Origin: Bacteroidota bacterium
GTDB taxonomy: Bacteria; Bacteroidota; Bacteroidia; Bacteroidales; F082
Assembly (NCBI GenBank): GCA_002686705.1
Contig: NYYH01000062.1
Coordinates: 1 to 16,312, forward strand
Length of the DNA: 16,312 bases
Direction: 5' to 3'
The notes beneath the pieces were generated by a model. That model worked only from the letters and a program-made list of their open reading frames with translations, was not told where the DNA came from and did no database searches. This document shows positions 1 to 6,749 of this stretch, piece by piece. Positions within the stretch are counted from its first letter, which is position 1, and each line of letters starts with the position of its first letter. The position numbers were made by a program, and so were the translations under genes.

Positions 1-340
1 ATGAATGAAATTTATCAAGAGCTCCGTTAAGTTCGTCCTGTTTTACCGGTTTTAACAGATAATCAATACTATTGACTTTAAACGCCTGAATAGCATATTC
101 ATCAAATGCAGTGGTAAATATTACTGGTGTTTTTGTGCTAATCTGATTGAAGATTTCAAAACTCAAACCATCAGAAAGTTGAATATCAAAAAACATAATA
201 TCAGGCTCCGGATTATTATTGATCCAGTTTACAGCATCCTCCACACTGTCGATACACTTAACAACTTCAATAGAGTGACTGCTATTCTCAAGCAATCTTT
301 TCAACTCTTTTTGAGCATGTGGCTTGTCTTTATAGAATTT
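1..340 (-). pseudogene. LytTR-family response regulator, receiver domain, 5' end decayed, cut by window edge
   Basis: Reading the minus strand from 340 down to 1 gives an open frame for a CheY-like receiver. It contains PDIMFFDIQLSDG with the phospho-acceptor Asp, then the beta4 stretch PVIFTTAFDEYAIQAF and the conserved Lys in VNSIDYLLKPV. This wording is typical of AgrA/LytR-type regulators, whose LytTR DNA-binding domain would lie beyond the left edge. The N-terminus is damaged. The frame is closed by TAA at 341-343 and has no ATG. The beta1 strand (KIIKIL) lies in another frame that ends in TAA at 331-333. Where an acidic pair such as IEDEP is expected, the sequence reads (I)KDKP. A frameshift plus two acidic-to-Lys changes suggests real decay rather than a single read error. 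In Bacteroidota such regulators usually pair with a LytS/YehU-like histidine kinase, which is not visible here. Re-start at an internal TTG cannot be excluded. Confidence 0.72.
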
Positions 341-352
341 TTATTATTTTTG
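323..352 (+). promoter_or_regulatory. Candidate Bacteroidetes-type promoter for the 423 gene
   Basis: TATTTTTG at 345-352 fits the TAnnTTTG -7 element. CTTG at 323-326, 18 bp upstream, fits the weak -33 TTTG element. Transcription would start near 359, leaving a leader of about 65 nt before the ATG at 423. It overlaps the decayed start of the divergent response regulator. AT-rich DNA gives chance matches, so support is limited. Confidence 0.3.
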
Positions 353-422
353 GTGCTGAACTATCTATTTAAGATATATAGTCAGTTATAATAATTAACG
401 CTATCACTAAAACTTTTGAACT

Positions 423-1865
423 ATGTATAATCGAATTATCTTAGCATTGCTCGTTCTATTTTCTCTTAAAATATATGCAGATAACTTACCTACTGGAAAT
501 TCCGAAAAGCTCACTACGGAAGAGCAGGCCTGGATTGCTAAAGCCAATATTCATAAAGATGCAGGTTGGATTATAGTTCATACTGAAGGCACACCGATGG
601 AAAGGGGATTTCAGCATGGGTATATTCTTGCTAATGAATTTAAAGAAGCATGGCGTGTAGCATCATATATGTGTGTACAAACTACAGGAATGGACTTCTC
701 CTTTTTTGTTAATAAAGCAGTTGAATTATATGGTGAAAAAATGCCGGAATATTTAGTTCAGGAGATGACCGGAATAGCTGCCGGCCTCACTAAAGCCGGA
801 GTCCCGACTACGTATAACCAAGTACTCGGATGGAATATGTATGGTGAATTAACTGAAAGTTGGTGGCCTTTACATGCAAATGAATACACAGATTATTATG
901 TCCCAAAAGCGAAAAAGGATAAGTGTAGCGCATTTGTTGCAACTGGCTCGGCGACTAAAGGTGGCAAAATAGTTATTGGTCATGAAACATTTGATGATTT
1001 CTCACTGCAGCAAGCATATAACATAGCTCTTGAAATCATTCCGGATGAAGGATTTGGTTTTATTATGCAATGTGCACCCGGTTTTATTTCGAGTCAGGAA
1101 GATTTTTATATCAATGTTGCAGGTATTGCAACTGTTGAAACAACAATTCTTGGATTAACAACGTACACAACTGACGGTATACCTTACTTTGTTCGCACTC
1201 GCAATGCTATACAGTTCGGTGGAAACATTGATGAATTTGTTGAGCAGATGAACAAAGGTAACAATGGCGGTATGAATGCAAGTTGGCTTATTGCAGATAT
1301 TAATACTAACGAAATAGCTCGCTTTGAACAAGGTCTTTACTACACGAGTCTCAAGAAAAAGAAAGATGGATATTTTTACGGATGCAATGTTGTGTGGGAT
1401 CCAAGAATACGAAACCTGGAGTGTAAGGGAGAAACTGGATTTAATGATCCACGAATGCAAACAGGAGCACGTAGAATTAGGTGGCCTCAGTTATTAGAAC
1501 CAAATCTTGGTTCAATAGATGCCCAAGCAGGTATGACAATGCTTGCCGATACTTTCGATGTATATCTAAACAAAGAGCAACCATCCTGCCGGACAATTTG
1601 TGCTCATTATGACATTGATCCTCGAGAGTTTGCTCCTCCCGTAACAGCATGGGCAGAGCCCTATACTCCGGCGGGATCGACAGATGGTAAGGTAACAACA
1701 GCCGAACTTGCGGCCGACCTAAAGTTTTGGGGTCGCATCGGGCGTGCTGATGGAATCGAATTCGATGTTGATTCGTTCTTAAAATCTCATCCTGAATGGA
1801 GCTGGCAAAAAGGTTATCTTAAAAGTAGGCCAAGCCAACCGTGGGTAATAATTGAAGCTGAATAG
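423..1865 (+). CDS. Secreted Ntn-hydrolase, phospholipase B-like / C45 acyltransferase type
   Basis: A 480-residue protein. Residues 1-19 (MYNRIILALLVLFSLKIYA) form a clear Sec signal peptide, so the protein is periplasmic, lipid-facing or secreted. The segment at residues 50-75 (GWIIVHTEGTPMERGFQHG) and the block around 166-190 (DKCSAFVATGSATKGG, then KIVIGHETFDDF) match the Ntn-hydrolase fold of phospholipase B-like proteins and C45 acyl-CoA:6-APA acyltransferases. Cys168 is the likely nucleophile exposed by self-cleavage. The later FISSQEDFYINVAGIATVETT segment (about 223-243) is the expected core strand pair. Members hydrolyse amide or ester bonds of acyl lipids or N-acyl amino acids; the substrate here cannot be told. 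The gene stands alone, divergent from the response-regulator remnant. The start is the only ATG giving the signal peptide. The family call is firm and the reaction is inferred. Confidence 0.75.
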   Translation: MYNRIILALLVLFSLKIYADNLPTGNSEKLTTEEQAWIAKANIHKDAGWIIVHTEGTPMERGFQHGYILANEFKEAWRVASYMCVQTTGMDFSFFVNKAVELYGEKMPEYLVQEMTGIAAGLTKAGVPTTYNQVLGWNMYGELTESWWPLHANEYTDYYVPKAKKDKCSAFVATGSATKGGKIVIGHETFDDFSLQQAYNIALEIIPDEGFGFIMQCAPGFISSQEDFYINVAGIATVETTILGLTTYTTDGIPYFVRTRNAIQFGGNIDEFVEQMNKGNNGGMNASWLIADINTNEIARFEQGLYYTSLKKKKDGYFYGCNVVWDPRIRNLECKGETGFNDPRMQTGARRIRWPQLLEPNLGSIDAQAGMTMLADTFDVYLNKEQPSCRTICAHYDIDPREFAPPVTAWAEPYTPAGSTDGKVTTAELAADLKFWGRIGRADGIEFDVDSFLKSHPEWSWQKGYLKSRPSQPWVIIEAE

Positions 1866-2218
1866 ATATAAAAAACTGACACGAACATTTTTCGAAATTA
1901 TTGGCTATGGACGAATAGTTATATATCCTGGATATTCTTTAACAGTTGTTCCCGATTTGAAGTAAGGCTGATTAACCCCTTTACATGTGATGATATATAG
2001 AATATGTGATACGATATTATGGGATGGAAAAATAAAAAGGGGATTCCAGTAACTACAGATTGCTATTACTATTATTTTCAAGAAGTCACCAAGGGCCATC
2101 GTGGCACCTTGCTTATACTATAAGTTTAATTAATCCTTTCTATTATTTTTGTTAATATTGTAATGACTTAAAACGTTTTTCATATTAATTCGCTTGCATT
2201 CCATAATCTGTCACAACT
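1866..2218. other. 353-bp intergenic region without a recognisable gene
   Basis: No convincing coding sequence or RNA gene is seen. Short open stretches on both strands have no recognisable protein pattern and no supporting start context. A CCCCTTT/AAAGGGG pair (1976-1982 and 2036-2042) is separated by 53 nt and is not a credible terminator. The right end holds a possible promoter for the ATPase gene, listed separately. Confidence 0.5.
2144..2151 (+). promoter_or_regulatory. Candidate -7 element for the P-type ATPase gene
   Basis: TATTTTTG fits TAnnTTTG and lies 67 bp before the ATG at 2219. No good -33 TTTG is seen at the right distance, so this is a weak call. No copper-regulator operator (for example a CueR-type dyad) was recognised. 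Confidence 0.22.
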
Positions 2219-4633
2219 ATGAAAGATCAAAAATATTATTGTCCCATGCACTGTGAGGAAGAAAAAACCTATCCTAACAAAGGCAATTGCCCGGTTTGTA
2301 AGATGGATCTGGTTCCAGAAAACTTTTCTGATGAAAAAAGCGATAAGCATATTCATTCACATCACAAGGATAATGCTGATTCAGAATACTATTGTTCAAT
2401 GCTTTGCGAAGGAGACAAGACATATGATAAGCCAGGAGACTGCCCTGTATGTGGTATGCATCTGATCAAGAAAGTTGCAGAAACTAAATCTCGACAAATT
2501 TACACCTGCCCAATGCATCCTCAAATCAGGAAAACAGCACCCGGACCTTGCCCTATTTGTGGAATGGACCTCGTTCCTCTTGTTGCCAATGAAGCTGATG
2601 ATGATCAGGTTGCACATAAAAAACTATCAAGAAAATTTTATATTGCTATTGCCCTGTCAATACCTGTTTTTCTTATTTCAATGTCGGATTTAATACCAGG
2701 TATCCCGAAAGCAGATGCATCTACATCCAGGATAATGAACTGGATAGAATTTGTCCTTGCATCACCGATATTGTTTTATTCTTGTTGGAGTTTTTTTGTC
2801 AGAGGCTGGAATTCAATTGTAAAATGGATGCCTAATATGTGGACACTCATTACTATAGGTGTAGGTGCAGCCTATATATTTAGTGTCGTAGCCCTAATAT
2901 TGCCAAATTTATTTCCGGAGCAATTCAAAGATTCACAGGGTAATGTTCACGTTTATTTTGAAGCAGTAGCAGTGATACTTTCTTTGATTCTATTGGGGCA
3001 GTTATTAGAATCAAAAGCTCATAGTAAAACCAACTCAGCGATTAAGGCATTATTAGGTTTAGTCCCTCCTGTTGCAAGAATAATAAGGGATGGAAATGAA
3101 GTAGAGATACCTTTAGAAGAAGTAGTAGCAGGAGATATATTGAAGGTTAAACCAGGAGATAAGATTCCTGTAGATGGTATTATTTCCTCAGGTAATGCAG
3201 TTATCGATGAAAGTATGATAACCGGTGAACCCATGCCTGTTGAAAAGGCAGCAAATGATAAGGTTACTGCAGGTACGATCAATGGAAAAACTGTATTTGA
3301 AATGAAAGCAGTTAAAGTTGGAAGTGAGACCCTGCTAGCACAGATAGTTGAGATGGTTAATCATGCAAGTCGATCTAAGGCCCCTATTCAAAAGCTTGCT
3401 GATAAGGTAGCCAAATATTTCGTGCAGATTGTTATATCTATATCTATTATAACTTTTATAGTTTGGGCATTTTTCGGTCCTGAACCTGCTTATGTTTATG
3501 CATTTGTTAATGCTGTAGCGGTCCTCATTATTGCCTGCCCCTGTGCTCTTGGCCTGGCCACTCCTATATCAATAATGGTAGGAACAGGGCGTGGTGCACA
3601 ATCAGGTATACTGGTTAAAGATGCAAGCGCTTTGGAAGAAATGAATAAGGTTGACACATTAATTATTGATAAAACCGGAACAATTACTTATGGCAAACCA
3701 AGCCTTAATGAAGTTGGGGTTTTTGGGAAAATGAGTAGTGATGAAATCCTCGGTATGGCAGCCTCAATAGATGTGAATAGTGAGCATCCGCTTGCAGATG
3801 CCATCGTAAACGCTGCTAAAGAAAAAAACCTTTCACTTGTAAATATGAAGAAATTTGAATCGGTTACCGGGAAAGGTGTACGTGCAACTTATAACGATAA
3901 GCTTATAGGTTTGGGAAACCAACGGCTTGCTGACGACCTTAAAGCATCTATTAACGAAAAAATGCGTAAAGATGTTGAACAACGTCAAATGCTGGGACAA
4001 ACAGTCATGTTTTTAATTATCGATAAGGTTGTTGAAGGCATTGTTGTTGTATCAGATAGTATTAAAGAAACATCAGCATCAGCAATTAAAAATCTTCAAA
4101 AAATGGGAATAAAAGTTCTTATGCTTACAGGCGATAACAAGTTTACAGCAAAGGCTGTTGCTGATGAATTGAAACTGGATGGATTTTTAAGCGACTGCCT
4201 TCCTGCAGATAAGTTTAATAAAGTTAAGGAACTACAAGAAACGGGACACATTGTTGCTATGGCTGGTGACGGTATAAACGATGCTCCTGCCCTCGAACTT
4301 GCAAATGTTGGAATCGCGATGGGAACTGGTACCGACATAGCAATGCAAAGCGCAGAAGTAACGCTTGTAAAAGGCGATTTAACTGGTATTGTTAGAGCAA
4401 GAGAATTAAGTATTAAAGTTATGCGTAATATCAAGCAAAACTTGTTCTTTGCTTTCGTGTACAACGGTTTAGGAGTACCTATAGCAGCCGGGGTATTATT
4501 TCCGTTCTTCGGCATTCTACTAAATCCTATGATTGCAGCAGCAGCAATGAGCTTTAGTTCAGTATCTGTTATAACAAATGCATTAAGGCTTAAGAATAAT
4601 AATATAAGAGCTTATTTTTCAGCCTTTGAATGA
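2219..4633 (+). CDS. Cu+/Ag+-type P1B ATPase with three N-terminal heavy-metal-binding repeats
   Basis: An 804-residue inner-membrane ATPase that exports Cu+ or Ag+ (CopA/SilP-like). The N-terminus has three Cys-rich HMBD repeats of pattern YxCPMH...CPxCxMxL at about residues 6-33, 57-83 and 95-120, instead of the usual CxxC ferredoxin-like domains. A His-rich linker (HIHSHH, 44-49) follows the first. Membrane helices start near 140. Motifs in order: TGE (335-337, actuator), CPC (440-442, transport helix), DKTGT (Asp484 is phosphorylated), HP (523-524), TGDN (637-640), GDGINDAP (683-690), and MSFSS (777-781) in the last helix. CPC together with MxxSS indicates the P1B-1 (Cu/Ag) class rather than Zn/Cd. 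All catalytic residues are present. It is a single-gene unit, with no chaperone or regulator adjacent. Metal choice between copper and silver is not resolvable. Confidence 0.93.
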   Translation: MKDQKYYCPMHCEEEKTYPNKGNCPVCKMDLVPENFSDEKSDKHIHSHHKDNADSEYYCSMLCEGDKTYDKPGDCPVCGMHLIKKVAETKSRQIYTCPMHPQIRKTAPGPCPICGMDLVPLVANEADDDQVAHKKLSRKFYIAIALSIPVFLISMSDLIPGIPKADASTSRIMNWIEFVLASPILFYSCWSFFVRGWNSIVKWMPNMWTLITIGVGAAYIFSVVALILPNLFPEQFKDSQGNVHVYFEAVAVILSLILLGQLLESKAHSKTNSAIKALLGLVPPVARIIRDGNEVEIPLEEVVAGDILKVKPGDKIPVDGIISSGNAVIDESMITGEPMPVEKAANDKVTAGTINGKTVFEMKAVKVGSETLLAQIVEMVNHASRSKAPIQKLADKVAKYFVQIVISISIITFIVWAFFGPEPAYVYAFVNAVAVLIIACPCALGLATPISIMVGTGRGAQSGILVKDASALEEMNKVDTLIIDKTGTITYGKPSLNEVGVFGKMSSDEILGMAASIDVNSEHPLADAIVNAAKEKNLSLVNMKKFESVTGKGVRATYNDKLIGLGNQRLADDLKASINEKMRKDVEQRQMLGQTVMFLIIDKVVEGIVVVSDSIKETSASAIKNLQKMGIKVLMLTGDNKFTAKAVADELKLDGFLSDCLPADKFNKVKELQETGHIVAMAGDGINDAPALELANVGIAMGTGTDIAMQSAEVTLVKGDLTGIVRARELSIKVMRNIKQNLFFAFVYNGLGVPIAAGVLFPFFGILLNPMIAAAAMSFSSVSVITNALRLKNNNIRAYFSAFE

Positions 4634-4643
4634 GTAATTTATC

Positions 4644-4659
4644 TGTACATATTTGTACA
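4644..4659. promoter_or_regulatory. TGTACA-N4-TGTACA palindrome, possible enhancer-binding (UAS) site
   Basis: Two TGTACA hexamers (4644-4649 and 4654-4659) separated by TATT form a dyad in the gap after the ATPase stop codon. Its centre is about 120 bp before the start site predicted from the sigma-54 motif at 4745-4760, a typical distance for an NtrC-family activator site. A run of A, not T, follows on this strand, so it is a poor rightward terminator. The regulator is unknown. Confidence 0.35.
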
Positions 4660-4744
4660 AAAAAGCGTGCGTTATCGTACATATTATTGGTAGAGTAAAC
4701 AATGTAATTGCGTAACACTCAGGTATTCAACACTTATGTATTGA

Positions 4745-4760
4745 TGGCATAATATTAGCA
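4745..4760 (+). promoter_or_regulatory. Sigma-54 (-24/-12) promoter candidate for the efflux operon
   Basis: TGGCAT-AATAT-TAGCA matches the consensus TGGCAC-N5-TTGCA with the invariant GG and GC at exactly the required spacing. Only two consensus positions differ. Initiation would fall near 4771, some 16 nt before the ATG of the adaptor gene at 4787. Efflux operons of this HlyD/ABC/FtsX type in Bacteroidota are often next to sigma-54-dependent regulators (general knowledge, not seen in this window). Confidence 0.5.
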
Positions 4761-4786
4761 ATAGTGCAACAACCAAATTAGGCTAT

Positions 4787-6040
4787 ATGGATAGGATTAT
4801 CAAGAAGAAGAGATGGACTATAAAAAAAATTGTGACAATTATCACAATTGCAGCTTTTAGTTTTTTACTTATTTATCTAATTTTTATTCGCGATAATACA
4901 TCAAGATTATATGTTGATCGCAACCAACTAACAATTTCCACGGTTATTGTCGACAAATTTCAGGAGTTTATCCCAATCGATGGTATTGTATTTCCAAAAA
5001 CAACATTTTATATTGATGCTATTCAAGGAGGTGTTGTTGAGGCTATTTATGAGGAAGATGGTGATTTGGTAAAAAAGGGAGATACTTTAATTAAGTTACT
5101 GAATACTGCTATGGAACTTAATTATATGGAACAGGAAACCAGAATGCTTGCAGAAATAAACAATCTTCAAAATACAAAATTATCACTTGAACAAAACAAA
5201 TTTTTGCGACAGAAGGAAATAGTTCAGCTTCAATATTCTATTGATTTAGCTGAACGTGATTTTGAGCGTAAGGTAACGCTTCATAAACAAAAAGTTATTG
5301 CTGATAAAGATTTTGAAGATGCTGAACGTGAATTCAAATTTACACGTAAACAATTAGAAATTTCACTTGAACTTCAAAAGTTAGACTCGATATCAAGACA
5401 AGCACAAAAAAGGGATATAGAAACTTCTTTAGGCAGAATGCTTGAAAATATGAAGCTACTACGTAAGAATATGGAAAATGCTTATGTAAAGTCACCTGCA
5501 AACGGCAAACTATCATCTTTTAACCTTGAGATAGGTGAGACTAAATCAATTGGCGAACATCTGGGTCAGGTAGATCTATTAGATGGTTACAGGCTTGAAG
5601 CCCGTATTGATGAACGGTATGTATCAAGAGTGTTTAGCGGGCAGGAAGCGAGATTGAACTATGCAGGTGAAACATATGAACTTTACATTGATAAAATCTA
5701 TACTGATGTAACAAACGGATCATTCAAAGTAGACTTATTTTTTGTTGACAATCGTATTCCATCTGGTATAAAGCGTGGTCAAACCGTTCAGGTACGATTA
5801 ACTTTTAGTGGAGAGACTGATGCACTTATTATTAAAAGAGGCGGATTCTTCCAGGAAACTGGTGGCAGTTGGATCTTTGTGCTGGATCCTTCTGACGACT
5901 TTGCATACAAACGCCCAATTAAGATCAATCGCCAAAATACAGGTTACTACGAAATTTCAGAAGGATTAAAAGAGGGCGAAAAAGTTATTGTGTCAACATA
6001 TGACAGCTTTGGAAACAAAGACAAGTTAATTTTTAAATAA
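4787..6040 (+). CDS. HlyD/MacA-type periplasmic adaptor (membrane fusion protein)
   Basis: A 417-residue protein with a positively charged cytoplasmic tip, one N-terminal membrane anchor (about residues 13-34) and a periplasmic body. The first lipoyl half is at about 70-105 (GGVVEAIYEEDGDLVKKGDT). A long Glu/Lys/Gln-rich coiled-coil hairpin spans 110-230, and the second lipoyl half follows at 232-262 (AYVKSPANGKLSSFNLEIGE). Beta-barrel and membrane-proximal domains run to the C-terminus, ending in LKEGEKVIVSTYDSFG. Such adaptors link an inner-membrane ABC permease to a TolC-like outer-membrane channel. No such channel is encoded in the window. It is the first gene of the operon and the ATPase gene starts 17 bp after it. 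The family is secure. The substrate (antimicrobial peptide, drug or lipid) is unknown. Confidence 0.88.
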   Translation: MDRIIKKKRWTIKKIVTIITIAAFSFLLIYLIFIRDNTSRLYVDRNQLTISTVIVDKFQEFIPIDGIVFPKTTFYIDAIQGGVVEAIYEEDGDLVKKGDTLIKLLNTAMELNYMEQETRMLAEINNLQNTKLSLEQNKFLRQKEIVQLQYSIDLAERDFERKVTLHKQKVIADKDFEDAEREFKFTRKQLEISLELQKLDSISRQAQKRDIETSLGRMLENMKLLRKNMENAYVKSPANGKLSSFNLEIGETKSIGEHLGQVDLLDGYRLEARIDERYVSRVFSGQEARLNYAGETYELYIDKIYTDVTNGSFKVDLFFVDNRIPSGIKRGQTVQVRLTFSGETDALIIKRGGFFQETGGSWIFVLDPSDDFAYKRPIKINRQNTGYYEISEGLKEGEKVIVSTYDSFGNKDKLIFK

Positions 6041-6057
6041 ATAATATAAGTCGAATC

Positions 6058-6744
6058 ATGATAAAAACTAACGAGTTAACACGAATATTTAGAACCGACG
6101 AGATTGAGACAACAGCATTAAGTAAAGTCAATCTACGTATTGAAAAGGGTGAATTTGTAGCAGTGATGGGACCATCAGGTTGTGGTAAGTCAACTTTGTT
6201 AAACATTCTTGGTTTATTGGACAATCCTACTACCGGAGAATTTATATTTCTGGGCAATAATGTTGCAGGTTATAGCGAAAGACAACGAGCGAAGTTAAGA
6301 AAAGAAAATATTGGTTTTGTATTTCAAAATTTCAATCTCATAGATCAACTTACTGTTTTTGAGAATGTTGAATTACCACTTATATATCACGGTCTTACTG
6401 CAAAAGAAAGAAAGAAAAGAGTAGTAGCTGCTCTGGAACAAATGAAGATTAGACATCGAATTAAGCATTTCCCAAATCAGTTATCTGGAGGCCAGCAACA
6501 ACGCGTTGCTGTAGCACGGGCAATAGTCTCTAACCCTAAGTTTATTCTAGCTGATGAGCCAACCGGAAACTTGGATTCTGTGCATGGAGATGAAGTTATG
6601 AACTTACTTTCCAATCTTAACCAAAATGGCACAACTATTATTATGGTAACACATTCTCAAAGAGATGCTGAATATGCCCAACGTGTTATTATGCTATTTG
6701 ACGGACAGGTAATTAATGAAAAATTTACGCCAACTGATAAATAG
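6058..6744 (+). CDS. ABC transporter ATPase, MacB/LolD type (first copy)
   Basis: A 228-residue soluble ATPase that would dock on FtsX-like permeases. It shows Walker [10 protein letters not shown] (38-46), Q-loop Gln90 (FVFQNF), signature LSGGQ (142-146), Walker B FILADEP (162-168) with catalytic Glu, D-loop around NLDS, and the switch His199 (MVTHS). The [19 protein letters not shown] stretch is characteristic of the MacB/LolD/FtsE branch (exporters and mechanotransmitters, not importers). The ORF is full length. The permease gene begins 5 nt after its stop, so the two are almost certainly co-translated. It is co-linear with the ATPase at 11951-12631 and roughly 70% identical by eye, implying duplication within the operon. 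Confidence 0.92.
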   Translation: MIKTNELTRIFRTDEIETTALSKVNLRIEKGEFVAVMGPSGCGKSTLLNILGLLDNPTTGEFIFLGNNVAGYSERQRAKLRKENIGFVFQNFNLIDQLTVFENVELPLIYHGLTAKERKKRVVAALEQMKIRHRIKHFPNQLSGGQQQRVAVARAIVSNPKFILADEPTGNLDSVHGDEVMNLLSNLNQNGTTIIMVTHSQRDAEYAQRVIMLFDGQVINEKFTPTDK

Positions 6745-6749
6745 CAGAT

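Noticed and set aside
179..391. 70-codon plus-strand open frame at the left end
   Set aside because: It is antisense to the receiver domain on the minus strand, which has clear family motifs.
1905..2099. 64-codon minus-strand open frame between the Ntn-hydrolase and ATPase genes
   Set aside because: No recognisable protein pattern or start context; AT-rich intergenic DNA readily gives frames of this size.
2102..2112. TGGCACCTTGC resembling a sigma-54 promoter upstream of the ATPase
   Set aside because: Both half-sites are present but the spacing between GG and GC is far too short for sigma-54 binding.
4644..4666. Rho-independent terminator after the P-type ATPase
   Set aside because: The dyad is AT-rich and followed by A rather than T on the relevant strand; a regulatory site fits better.
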